Part shown: piece by piece, positions 47,342 through 55,915 of the stretch
Numbering within the stretch: position 1 is the first letter of the stretch
Layout of the letters: each line of letters starts with the position of its first letter
From: Terrimesophilobacter sp964651535
Lineage (GTDB): Bacteria > Actinomycetota > Actinomycetes > Actinomycetales > Microbacteriaceae
DNA length: 64,000 nucleotides
NCBI GenBank assembly: GCA_964651535.1
Contig: CAZYYE010000001.1
Span: forward strand, 868,001-932,000
Reading direction: 5' to 3'
Notes under the pieces: generated by a model
Seen by the model: the letters and a program-made list of their open reading frames with translations, nothing else
Told to the model about the DNA's origin: nothing
Databases searched by the model: none
Translations under genes and position numbers: made by a program

Positions 47342-48357
47342 TGAGCGAAAAGTCCATCGGCACTGCTCCGAAGAGCGGCACCGCGAGAACGATGACACCC
47401 GAGCAGGCTGCATGGTTTGCGGACATTTTCAACCGGCTCGTCGCGGGCGTCGATCAGGTGCTGCTGGGCAAGACCTTCGTCATCAAGCTCGCGTTCACCG
47501 CGCTCCTCAGTGAAGGCCACTTGCTCCTCGAGGACTTCCCCGGCACGGGGAAGACATCGCTCGCCCGGGCGATGTCGCAGAGTGTCGACGGCACGAGCAG
47601 CCGAATCCAGTTCACGCCGGACCTCCTTCCCGGTGACATCACGGGGGTCAGCATTTACGACCAGCGGTCGGGGTCGTTCGAGTTCCACGAGGGGCCCATC
47701 TTCGCGAACATCGTGCTCGCAGACGAAATCAACCGCGCGAGCCCGAAAACGCAAGCCGCCTTGCTCGAGGTCATGGAAGAGGGCCAGGTCACGGTCGACG
47801 GCGTGACGCACGATGCCGGTTCGCCGTTCATGGTGATCGCGACGCAGAACCCGATCGAACAGGCCGGGACCTACCGACTGCCCGAGGCGCAGCTCGACCG
47901 CTTCATCATGAAAGCGTCCATCGGCTATCCCGACCATGCGTCGACCCTGCGCATTCTGCAAGGCTCGGGCACGAAAGCGCACGACATCATCGTCCCTGCC
48001 GTCGTCACGGCGAAGGTCATCCTCGAGATGGGCGCGCTCGCCCGCACGGTGCACGTCGATCCGTCCATCAACGACTACGTTTCCCGGCTCATCGATGCGT
48101 CCCGAAACTCTGACGAAGTGCGCCTCGGCGCGAGCGTGCGGGCTGCTCTCGCGCTCGTCCGCACGGCGAAGACGCTCGCGGCGGCGAGCGGCCGGCACTA
48201 CGTGATCCCCGACGATGTCAAAGTGCTCGCGGAGCCCGTTCTCGCCCACCGCCTGGTTCTTGACCCCGAAGCCGAATTCGAAGGCGTCACCGCCTCGAGC
48301 ATCATCAGTCAACTGCTCCTCGAGACGCCTCCGCCGACGGACAGGCAAGCCGTGTGA
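47341..48357 (+). CDS. MoxR-family AAA+ ATPase
   Basis: This 338-residue AAA+ ATPase is probably a chaperone that assembles or matures partner proteins. Walker A is DFPGTGKTSLA (Lys71), Walker B IVLADEINRASPKTQAALLE, sensor 1 ATQNPIEQAGTYRLPEAQLDR. Its start overlaps the stop of the giant surface protein (TAATG) and its stop overlaps the DUF58 gene. MoxR and DUF58 genes travel together in many bacteria; here the pair is placed in a kinase cluster. Confidence 0.94.
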   Translation: MSEKSIGTAPKSGTARTMTPEQAAWFADIFNRLVAGVDQVLLGKTFVIKLAFTALLSEGHLLLEDFPGTGKTSLARAMSQSVDGTSSRIQFTPDLLPGDITGVSIYDQRSGSFEFHEGPIFANIVLADEINRASPKTQAALLEVMEEGQVTVDGVTHDAGSPFMVIATQNPIEQAGTYRLPEAQLDRFIMKASIGYPDHASTLRILQGSGTKAHDIIVPAVVTAKVILEMGALARTVHVDPSINDYVSRLIDASRNSDEVRLGASVRAALALVRTAKTLAAASGRHYVIPDDVKVLAEPVLAHRLVLDPEAEFEGVTASSIISQLLLETPPPTDRQAV

Positions 48358-49772
48358 ACCACACCGAACCGGCCGAGAAGCTCCTTGCGTCGCCGACGCT
48401 GGGCAGCGCCAGCGTGGCCTCCAGGCGGTTCGATTCGACCCCATCCGCCGCCACGCAGGGCCTCACGAACGTCAGGACGAAGATCGTCGGCAACCGCACG
48501 GGCCGGCTCGCTGACGCGATCGTCGCGGTGGTTCGTGTCAGCCGAGGATTCGAGGAAACCGTACGGGCCTGGACCGCGAGAGTGTCCTCCGTCGTCACCC
48601 CGCTCGGCTGGTCGATGCTCGCTCTTGTCCCCCTGTCGTTCGCCATCGGATACTCCCTGGGGTGGATGGAACTCGTCGTCATCGCCTGGGCAAGCCTCGT
48701 TCTCGTTCTCGTCGCCGTCATTTATCTTGTCGGCCGCACGGCGTTCTCGGTCGAATTGAAAACTGCGCACTCGCGCGTGGTCGTGGGCGAGCAAGCTGCG
48801 GGGAGCGTCGTGATAGCGAACCCCACCCGGCACCGGATACTCGGTGCCGCGGTGGAAATCCCGGTGGGCACGGCAATGGCGGCCGTCACCATGCCGTCGC
48901 TGGCGAGAGGCGGAGTGTTCGCCCACGAGTTCCCGGTGCCGACCGCGCGGCGCGGGGTGGTCCAGATCGGCCCCGTGCGCACCGTGAGAGCAGATCCGAT
49001 CGGGCTCGTGCGTCGCGAGCTTGTGTGGACGGATGCGCTGTGGATGTACATCCACCCGCGCACCATCGGAGTTCCCAGCACGACGACGGGGTTCATCCGC
49101 GACCTCGAAGGCAACCCCACGAGGCAGATCTCGAACAGCGACGTGTCGTTCCACGCGCTCCGCGAGTATGCGCCGGGTGACGAACGGCGTTACATCCACT
49201 GGAAGAGCACGGCGAAGACCGGCCGCTATATGGTGCGCCAGTTCGAGGAAACCCGGCGCAGCCACCTCGTCATCGCCTTGAGCCTCGCGTCCGCCGACTA
49301 CGCGAACGACGAGGAGTTCGAGCTCGCCGTGAGCGTCGCCGGGTCCCTCGGCGTGCGCGCCATCCGCGACGCGAGGGAAGTCTCGGTCGTCGTGGGCGAC
49401 AAGACTCCCGATTTCGCGAAGCGGAAAGTCTTCGCGGTGTCGCGATTGAGCACGCTCACGAGGAGCCGACTTCTCGACGACCTGTCCGTCATCGAACGGG
49501 ACGAGTCCGCGCTGGACGTGCGCGATGTCGCCCGCGTCGTTTCCGAACAGGTTTCGGGCGTGTCTGTCGCCTTCCTCGTCTGCGGTTCAACAACGACGCC
49601 GACGCAATTGAGAGCGGCTTCGGCTTTGTTCCCTGTCGATGTCGAAGTCGTTGCGATCGTGTGCGACCCGGAGATCGTGCCGGGGTACCGCAGGGTTCCC
49701 GGCCTCAGCGTGCTGACGATCGGGTACCTTGAGGACCTGCAAAAGTCGCTGTCGCGGTCGGCGGCGGCGTGA
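48354..49772 (+). CDS. DUF58 membrane protein
   Basis: This 472-residue protein (GTG start) has two adjacent membrane helices at about residues 82-102 and 105-125, then a beta-rich domain and the DUF58 signature SFHALREYAPGDERRYIHWK near residues 265-285. The C-terminal half resembles a von Willebrand factor A fold without a clear MIDAS. DUF58 proteins are partners of MoxR ATPases; their reaction is unknown. It overlaps both neighbours by 4 bp. Confidence 0.9.
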   Translation: MNHTEPAEKLLASPTLGSASVASRRFDSTPSAATQGLTNVRTKIVGNRTGRLADAIVAVVRVSRGFEETVRAWTARVSSVVTPLGWSMLALVPLSFAIGYSLGWMELVVIAWASLVLVLVAVIYLVGRTAFSVELKTAHSRVVVGEQAAGSVVIANPTRHRILGAAVEIPVGTAMAAVTMPSLARGGVFAHEFPVPTARRGVVQIGPVRTVRADPIGLVRRELVWTDALWMYIHPRTIGVPSTTTGFIRDLEGNPTRQISNSDVSFHALREYAPGDERRYIHWKSTAKTGRYMVRQFEETRRSHLVIALSLASADYANDEEFELAVSVAGSLGVRAIRDAREVSVVVGDKTPDFAKRKVFAVSRLSTLTRSRLLDDLSVIERDESALDVRDVARVVSEQVSGVSVAFLVCGSTTTPTQLRAASALFPVDVEVVAIVCDPEIVPGYRRVPGLSVLTIGYLEDLQKSLSRSAAA

Positions 49773-52126
49773 ACGCCGCGAAGAGCCCGGCAACGGGCAG
49801 CGCCAGAAAGAGCGTCGGATTCATTTCGGTATCGACCGTCATGCTCGCATTGTCGACCGGAATCGCATCCATCACCCTGTGGCCGAGCTACGCGAGCATG
49901 GCGCTCGTGACCCTCGTCGCCGTCACGTTCGCGGGCGCCGCGCTCATCGCGATTCTGGGGGCCGTGTTGCACTGGTCGAGCCTCCAAGTGCTCTCCGCGA
50001 CTCTTGCGGCCTACCTGATCCTCGGCGTGCCGCTTGCCGTGCCGGATCTCGCGCTCGGCCGGGTTCTGCCTTCCCTCGCGGGGCTTCAGGAGCTGCTCCT
50101 GGGTGCCGCGACCAGCTGGAAGCGGTTGCTCACGATCAGCCTTCCCGTGGGCGACTACCAGGCGCTGCTCATTCCCGCGTTCATCGTGATCCTCGTGACG
50201 GTCGTGGTTTCGCTGACCGTCGCGCTCCGTTCGAATTTTCCGGATCTTGCGGTCCTCGGGCCCATTGTCGTGTTCATCGTCGGGATACTCTTCGGCCCGG
50301 AATCTGCGCTCTGGCCATTTCCCGTCGCGATCGGCCTGACGGCGATGATTCTCGTGTGGCTCATTTGGAACCGGTGGTATCGCCGACGAGAGTCCATTCG
50401 ACTGCTCTCGGCGCGCGAGCTCAGTGCTGACGGGCAACCGGTGGAGCACATCGCCGATGGGGGCTTCGTCGGCGCACGCACCCTGTTGAGCGCCGGAATA
50501 ATTCTCGCAGTCGCGGCCTCCGCATCCTTCGGAGCGTCGCAATTGCTGCCGCCCGTCAAGGATCGCGTCGTGTTGCGATCCGCGATCGCGCAGCCGTTCG
50601 ACTCGAGGCACTATCCGAGTCCGCTGAGCGGTTTCCGCAAGTACCTGCAGCCCGCACTGAGCGGCAGGACTGTTTTCACGGCGACCAATCTGCCTCCCGG
50701 CGCGCGGATTCGCATTGCGACCCTCGACACGTACAACGGTGTCGTCTACTCGGTTGGCGAGGGAAGCGTGAACAGCGCGTCCGGCGCGTTCACTCGCGTG
50801 CCGCTGAGCGTCGACCAGTCGTCCGTGGTCGGAGAAACGGTGACGATCGACGTCACGATCGGCAACTACTCCGGGGTCTGGCTGCCCACGATCGGCAAGC
50901 TGGAACGCGTCGTTTTCGAGGGCGCGAATGCCGCACGTCTCCTCGGCAATTTCTACTACAACGACAACAGCGACACCGCGGCCGTTGTCGGAGGGGTGAC
51001 CTCCGGAGATTCCTACACCGTGACGTCGGTGATCCCGACGCAACCGAGTGCATCCGATCTTGCGAAACTGCAACCGGGAACCGTGGACCTCCCACCCGTC
51101 GCCATAGTGCCAGAGGGTCTCGCCGCAACGCTTGACAGCTATGTCTCCGGCATCTCAGGTGCCGGCAACCGCCTCGTGGCGATGCTCGACGGATTGCGCA
51201 GAGACGGGTACGTGAGCCACGGCGTTTCGTCGACCGAGCCCGCGAGCCGCTCCGGACACGCGGCCGACCGCATCACGGAGCTGCTGACTGGACAGCGCAT
51301 GATCGGCGATCAGGAGCAGTACGCAGTGACCGCCGCCCTCATGGCGAGGCAACTCGGCTTCCCGGCGCGCGTGGTGTTCGGATTTGCGCCCCAGGACATC
51401 GCTTCGACGGGTCCGACGGCGATTTCCGGCAGCGACGTGTCAGCGTGGATCGAAGTGAACACGACCCAGTTCGGTTGGGTCGCCATTGACCCCACTCCGC
51501 CGCTGAGGCCGATCCCGGACGCGGAGCCACTGGACCCGACCAAGGTCGCCCGTCCGCAATCCCCCGTCCAGCCACTGTTGCAGGAGCCGGAGACGCGCGA
51601 CAGCCAGCTTCCGCCCAATACGAGTCAGGAGCAGGATCCCCCGGAGAACCCTGTTCTCGCGACGGTACTGAGGGTACTCACGGGTCTCGGTTGGGCAAGC
51701 CTGGTCATGCTTGTCCTGCTGTCGCCGTTCCTCACGATCGCGCTCGCCAAGTGGCGGCGCAGGCGGCTGCGCAGGTTGGCACCGTCCCCGATTCAGCGAA
51801 TTGCCGGTGGCTGGGACGAGTTCGAAGACGCCGTTCTCGACCACGGTTTCACCCCGGGGCCCACTCCGACGCGCCTTGAAGTCGCGCAAGTCGTGGGCGG
51901 GACGCAGCCGTTCGTGCTTGCGGCGGTCGCGGATCGGGCGATCTTCGCGCCCGGCGAACCCGACCTGGAGCAGGCGATCCAATTGTGGAAATCCGTCGAT
52001 GACTTGCGGTATTCCCTCGACTACAACCTCACGAGGTGGGAGCGGATCAAGGCGCTCGTTTCCCTCCGCAGCCTTGGTGGCTATAGTGTCTCAAGCTTGT
52101 TCACGCGAGAGAGGATGAAGCGGTGA
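49769..52126 (+). CDS. multi-pass transglutaminase-fold protein lacking the catalytic Cys and His
   Basis: This 785-residue protein (GTG start) has about six membrane helices within residues 20-215, a large outer region to about 630, another helix at about 635-660, and a cytoplasmic tail. The transglutaminase-like core is at about 495-580 with the familiar LMARQLGFPARVVFGF and AWIEVNTTQFGWVAIDPTPP. The position of the nucleophile, normally Cys in a G-x-C-E-x-x-A context, is Gln515 (GDQEQYA), and the His normally before AW is Ser558; only Asp574 of the triad remains. It should therefore be catalytically dead and may bind peptides instead. Confidence 0.9.
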   Translation: MNAAKSPATGSARKSVGFISVSTVMLALSTGIASITLWPSYASMALVTLVAVTFAGAALIAILGAVLHWSSLQVLSATLAAYLILGVPLAVPDLALGRVLPSLAGLQELLLGAATSWKRLLTISLPVGDYQALLIPAFIVILVTVVVSLTVALRSNFPDLAVLGPIVVFIVGILFGPESALWPFPVAIGLTAMILVWLIWNRWYRRRESIRLLSARELSADGQPVEHIADGGFVGARTLLSAGIILAVAASASFGASQLLPPVKDRVVLRSAIAQPFDSRHYPSPLSGFRKYLQPALSGRTVFTATNLPPGARIRIATLDTYNGVVYSVGEGSVNSASGAFTRVPLSVDQSSVVGETVTIDVTIGNYSGVWLPTIGKLERVVFEGANAARLLGNFYYNDNSDTAAVVGGVTSGDSYTVTSVIPTQPSASDLAKLQPGTVDLPPVAIVPEGLAATLDSYVSGISGAGNRLVAMLDGLRRDGYVSHGVSSTEPASRSGHAADRITELLTGQRMIGDQEQYAVTAALMARQLGFPARVVFGFAPQDIASTGPTAISGSDVSAWIEVNTTQFGWVAIDPTPPLRPIPDAEPLDPTKVARPQSPVQPLLQEPETRDSQLPPNTSQEQDPPENPVLATVLRVLTGLGWASLVMLVLLSPFLTIALAKWRRRRLRRLAPSPIQRIAGGWDEFEDAVLDHGFTPGPTPTRLEVAQVVGGTQPFVLAAVADRAIFAPGEPDLEQAIQLWKSVDDLRYSLDYNLTRWERIKALVSLRSLGGYSVSSLFTRERMKR

Positions 52127-52977
52127 CCTGCAGCTACTGCGGTACCGAGTTGCCTTCCGACGCCATGTTCTGCGGCGAGTGCGGGAGGGCAGTCCTGGCC
52201 CCCACCGCGAAGCCGACCGCGGACTCTCTCTCGCCTCCCGCGACGATGCCGTCACCCCGGCCCATGATCCCGCCGCCGCTCACGCGACCCGTCGCGGATC
52301 CCGAGCCGTGGTCGAACGCATCCTCGGAGGGTATTGGGGCTGGTCCGGCGTGCCGGCAGTGCGGCGCTCCCGCGTCGCCCGACGACATCTTCTGCGGCGA
52401 GTGCGGATTCGTGATGGGGGCGATCGAGCATCCGGATTCGAGGCCCCGCGACACGAATGCCGTCGAGCGGCTGGAGCAGGTCGAACCGGATGCGGAGCCG
52501 GAACCGGATGCGGAGCCGGAACCGGAGCCCGAGCCGGAACCCGAGCCGACTCCTGACGCGCAATCGGAACCGGGGGCGCCCTCGTGGCTCGATGAGGAAG
52601 CGTTCGACGAAGACCTCGAACCGACCAGAATCACCTCCAGCCACCAGCTCGGCGAGCGATTCGTCCTGCAGTTCAGCACGGGCGAAACCTTCACGGTCCA
52701 CGGAACCGGGCTCATCGGCCGCAGCCCGAGGGCCGAGCCGGGAGAGTACTTTGATCAGTTGGTGCCAATCGCCGATTCCAGCCGTTCGGTGTCCAAAACC
52801 CATCTGGAGTTCGGACAGGAGGAGGGTGCGTTCTGGGTGAAGGACCGGTACTCGGGAAACGGCACGATAGTGCGCGAACCGGAGTCCAAGCCCATCCGAT
52901 GCCACCCTGAGCGGCGGTATCGGCTTGTGCGCGGATCCCGCGTGGACGTGGGGGAGCAGTTCTTCATCGTCAGCTGA
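52123..52977 (+). CDS. double zinc-ribbon and FHA-domain protein
   Basis: This 284-residue cytoplasmic protein (GTG start overlapping the transglutaminase-fold gene) begins with a zinc ribbon, CSYCGTELPSDAMFCGECG, has a second at about residues 78-98 (CRQCGAPASPDDIFCGECG), then an acidic Glu-Pro repeat linker (about 121-147), and ends in an FHA domain (LIGRSPRAEPGEYFDQLVPI, SRSVSKTHLEF, DRYSGNGTIV). The FHA arginine, serine, histidine and Asn-Gly are kept. It is the second phosphothreonine reader of the cluster; the ribbons may join it to another protein. Confidence 0.9.
   Translation: MTCSYCGTELPSDAMFCGECGRAVLAPTAKPTADSLSPPATMPSPRPMIPPPLTRPVADPEPWSNASSEGIGAGPACRQCGAPASPDDIFCGECGFVMGAIEHPDSRPRDTNAVERLEQVEPDAEPEPDAEPEPEPEPEPEPTPDAQSEPGAPSWLDEEAFDEDLEPTRITSSHQLGERFVLQFSTGETFTVHGTGLIGRSPRAEPGEYFDQLVPIADSSRSVSKTHLEFGQEEGAFWVKDRYSGNGTIVREPESKPIRCHPERRYRLVRGSRVDVGEQFFIVS
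52483..52550 (+). repeat. GAGCCGGAACCG-type repeat encoding an (EP)n linker
   Basis: A purine-rich simple repeat of the type GAGCCGGAACCGGATGCG encodes EPDAEPEPDAEPEP and similar, an acidic, stiff linker between the zinc ribbons and the FHA domain. It may vary in length between strains. Confidence 0.75.
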
Positions 52978-53059
52978 GCGAACTTGTCCCACCGGAATGC
53001 GGCGGCCGCTTGTTCCCCACGGATTCTGCCGTCTCGCCGTGAGCAGGGGACGGGGCGTG

Positions 53060-53077
53060 GTCACCTGAGCAGGTGAC
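53060..53077 (+). promoter_or_regulatory. 18-bp inverted repeat before the FtsK-like gene
   Basis: GTCACCT-GAGC-AGGTGAC is a perfect inverted repeat with 7-base arms and a 4-base loop in the 119-bp gap before the FtsK-like gene, 19 bases before its preferred GTG start. It could be a dyad operator or an RNA hairpin near the ribosome site. A longer start at GTG 53073 would lie inside it, which argues for the start at 53097. Confidence 0.45.
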
Positions 53078-53096
53078 GAATCTCCAGGAGATCGCT

Positions 53097-55892
53097 GTGC
53101 CGCGCGCCCCGGAACAGCCGAAGAGAACGCCGTTCCCGGTCTTTGCCACCGCGATGCCCGTGGCGGCAGCTCTCGCGCTTGCGGCATTCACCCAGTCTCC
53201 GTTTGCCCTCGTGTTCGCTCTGCTCGGACCCGTCGTCGCCGTTGCAAGCGTCGCGGACTCGATGCGCCGAGCCCGAAAAGATTCCCGTCGCGAGCGCAAC
53301 CGGTTCGAGCGCGACATCGTTGCCGCGATCCACGCGATCGATGCAGCGCACGAGAGCGAGCGCGCCGGGCTCGAACTCGCAGCGCCCTCCGCCGTAGCGA
53401 TCGCTTCGTTTCCGCATCACCATCGCGAACGATGGGGCGCGCGCACCGACCGCGAACTGACGGTTCGACTCGGCGTGGGGAGCGTGGAGAGCGGCGTTAG
53501 ACTCGCGGGAGTCGGGACCCCGGACGACCAGTCGCCTCACGCCATCGCGATCGCGAACCTGTTCACCAGGGCCACGACACTCCAGCGAGCCCCCGCGACC
53601 GTGGATGCCCGCCGGGGAGTGGGCGTGTGCGGCCCCCGTCCGCAGGCTCTCGCCCTGGCGAATTCCGTGCTCGTGCAACTCGCACACGCGCTGTCTCCCG
53701 CGCACTTCACGGTCGCGTGCCAGCCGGGCGAACCGACGATGCCGGACTGGCTCAGGGTGCTCCCGCACTATCGCCCGCAGCAGCCCGCCATGCACGGCAA
53801 CCGGCCCACGCCCCGCCATGGGCGCGTGGAGTTCCGCACTGCCGCCGGCGGCACGGCCGCGCTCGTCGCGGTTGCCGCGGACGAGGCCTCGCTGCCGCAG
53901 GAGTGCAGGATCGTCGTGCACATCGACGGCTCGGCCGCGCGGGTCGTACGGCATCCGGGCGGAGTCCCGTTCGCGCGATTCACCCCGGAGTTCGTGAGTT
54001 CCGGACTTGCGAAGTCGTTCGCCGAAACGGTTGCCACGGACGCCCCGCAAGCCCAAGGGCAGGCCCTGCCGCAGGAAATTGCCCTCGCCGAACTTCATCA
54101 CCCGGCAACTGGCGGCCGCCGCTCGCTCCGCGCGACGGTGGGGATCTGTGCGAGCGGAGAACAGATCGTCGACCTCGTGCAGGACGGACCGCACGCCATC
54201 GTCGGCGGTACGACGGGCAGCGGAAAGAGCGAACTTCTCACCACGTGGATCCTTGCGATGGCGATCTCGCACGACCCGGCCGACGTCAACTTTCTTCTCG
54301 TCGATTTCAAGGGAGGGGCCGCGTTCTCGACCGTCGCGGGACTTCCCCACACCGTGGGAGTGCTCACCGATCTCGATGAATCCGCAGCGAGGCGGGCAAT
54401 CCTGAGTCTGCGGGCAGAATTGGGAAGGCGCGAACGGATTCTTGCCGAAGCATCCGCGAAATCCCTCGATGAACTCGACGATGGCACGAACCTGGCACGG
54501 CTCGTCATCGTCGTCGACGAGTTCGCGACGCTCACGGCGCAATTGCCCGAACTCCACGAACTGTTCGCGGACCTCGCGGCACGGGGCCGTTCTCTGGGAA
54601 TCCACCTCATCCTGTGCACTCAGCGTCCCGGCGCCTCCGTGCGGGACGCGGTGCTTGCGAATTGCTCACTGCGGATTTCACTCCGGGTGACGAACGACGC
54701 CGACAGCATCGCGGTCGTGGGTTCTGCGGCAGCAGCGCGATTGCCCCGCCACCACGCGGGCAGGGCACTTCTCGCGCTCGCAGACGGCGAACCCGAACTC
54801 GTCCAGTTCGCGATCGCGGCACCGCGGGACGTGGCCGCGGTCGACGAACGCTGGGGGGAACGAATCACCGCTCTGCATCGGCCGTGGGTCGACCCCCTGC
54901 CAGCAGTTCTGCTGCCCCGGGATGTTCCGCCCGCGCCCGCGCCGGCACTGGCGTTCGGCGTGGTGGATATTCCTCACGAGCAGCGGCGCGCCGCCGCAGT
55001 GTTCGATCCGGCCGAACACGGCAATCTCCTCGTCATCGGCGGGCATCGCAGCGGCAAGACCGGCGTGCTCGCGGCGCTCGCGCACGGTGCGGTCGACGCG
55101 ATGATCATCCCGACCACCATCGAGGGGGCGTGGGATGCCGTTGCAAAGGCCCTCTCGACGGTGCGGACAGAACCCCGGCGCCGGCTCGTACTGTTCGACG
55201 ACGTCGACGAGGTGCTCGGCAGATTTCCCGCCGATCACGAATCGGCTTTCGCTGACCGGCTCGGGAGACTCGTGAGAGAGGGCCAAAGGGCGGGGCTGAC
55301 GGTAGCGATGACGGCAACCGCCGTTCGGGGCCGCCTCCAGGCCATCGCGGCGCTGTGCGATTCGACGCTGCTGCTGAAAATGCCGACGAGGCAGGACCAC
55401 GCGCTCGCGGGAGGAAACGGCATCGACTACGAGCCCGACCTTCCGCCGGGAGGGGGCTGGTGGCGCGGCCACCGGGTGCAGGTTGCCCTCGCCGGTCCGC
55501 TTCCGCGCGCCGCAGAGAACCCGGTCGACGACGTGGTCATGCCGCGCGGCACGGCACTCGCCGTCGTGTCGTCGAGGCCGGAAGCAATTCGCGCTCGCCT
55601 CGAGCGCGTGGGCCCCGTCACGATGCTGGGTGCTCGCGTGCACGATCCGAACGCGATCGAGGTGGCGGGGGAGCCGCTCGTCGTGCTCGGCGACCCGGAT
55701 GCCTGGCAAACTTCGTGGGGAACGCTCGCGGCTCTGCGGTCGAGGGCGCGGTTCGTGTTCCACGACTGTTCGGTCTCCGACTATCGGGCCCTCACGCGAA
55801 GCCGAGACCTCCCGCCACCGACAGATTCGCCCGATGCGCTCGTCGTGCTGGACCCGGATGGCCGGACCTTCAGGGCAACCTTGCCTGGGTGA
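53097..55892 (+). CDS. EccC-like FtsK/SpoIIIE ATPase, double motor domain
   Basis: This is a 931-residue membrane ATPase. GTG 53097 has AGGAG 6 bases upstream; GTG 53073 is possible. Two membrane helices at about residues 10-50 (FATAMPVAAALALAAFTQ) precede a first, complete FtsK/SpoIIIE domain with Walker A VGGTTGSGKSE (Lys377), FLLVDFKGGAAF and the Walker B VIVVDEFATL, and a second, more divergent domain with Walker A GGHRSGKTG (Lys654) and LVLFDDVDEV. The layout is that of EccC/EssC from type VII secretion, but no WXG100, EccB, EccD or EccE gene is present in the window. A protein-export motor is the likely role. Confidence 0.92.
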   Translation: MPRAPEQPKRTPFPVFATAMPVAAALALAAFTQSPFALVFALLGPVVAVASVADSMRRARKDSRRERNRFERDIVAAIHAIDAAHESERAGLELAAPSAVAIASFPHHHRERWGARTDRELTVRLGVGSVESGVRLAGVGTPDDQSPHAIAIANLFTRATTLQRAPATVDARRGVGVCGPRPQALALANSVLVQLAHALSPAHFTVACQPGEPTMPDWLRVLPHYRPQQPAMHGNRPTPRHGRVEFRTAAGGTAALVAVAADEASLPQECRIVVHIDGSAARVVRHPGGVPFARFTPEFVSSGLAKSFAETVATDAPQAQGQALPQEIALAELHHPATGGRRSLRATVGICASGEQIVDLVQDGPHAIVGGTTGSGKSELLTTWILAMAISHDPADVNFLLVDFKGGAAFSTVAGLPHTVGVLTDLDESAARRAILSLRAELGRRERILAEASAKSLDELDDGTNLARLVIVVDEFATLTAQLPELHELFADLAARGRSLGIHLILCTQRPGASVRDAVLANCSLRISLRVTNDADSIAVVGSAAAARLPRHHAGRALLALADGEPELVQFAIAAPRDVAAVDERWGERITALHRPWVDPLPAVLLPRDVPPAPAPALAFGVVDIPHEQRRAAAVFDPAEHGNLLVIGGHRSGKTGVLAALAHGAVDAMIIPTTIEGAWDAVAKALSTVRTEPRRRLVLFDDVDEVLGRFPADHESAFADRLGRLVREGQRAGLTVAMTATAVRGRLQAIAALCDSTLLLKMPTRQDHALAGGNGIDYEPDLPPGGGWWRGHRVQVALAGPLPRAAENPVDDVVMPRGTALAVVSSRPEAIRARLERVGPVTMLGARVHDPNAIEVAGEPLVVLGDPDAWQTSWGTLAALRSRARFVFHDCSVSDYRALTRSRDLPPPTDSPDALVVLDPDGRTFRATLPG

Positions 55893-55895
55893 GAC

Positions 55896-55915
55896 AACGC
55901 CCGAGCACGGGTGTT
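55896..55915. terminator. possible bidirectional terminator between convergent genes
   Basis: AACGCCCG-AGCA-CGGGTGTT forms an 8-bp stem with one G-U pair and a 4-base loop, filling the 23-bp gap between the FtsK-like gene and the opposing alanine dehydrogenase. There is only a short T run, so it is a weak candidate, but its place between convergent stops fits. Confidence 0.4.

Noticed and set aside
52977..53097. Possible WXG100 small secreted protein before the EccC-like gene
   Set aside because: The 119-bp gap is too short and has no start codon with a ribosome site followed by a WxG frame; only an inverted repeat is visible.
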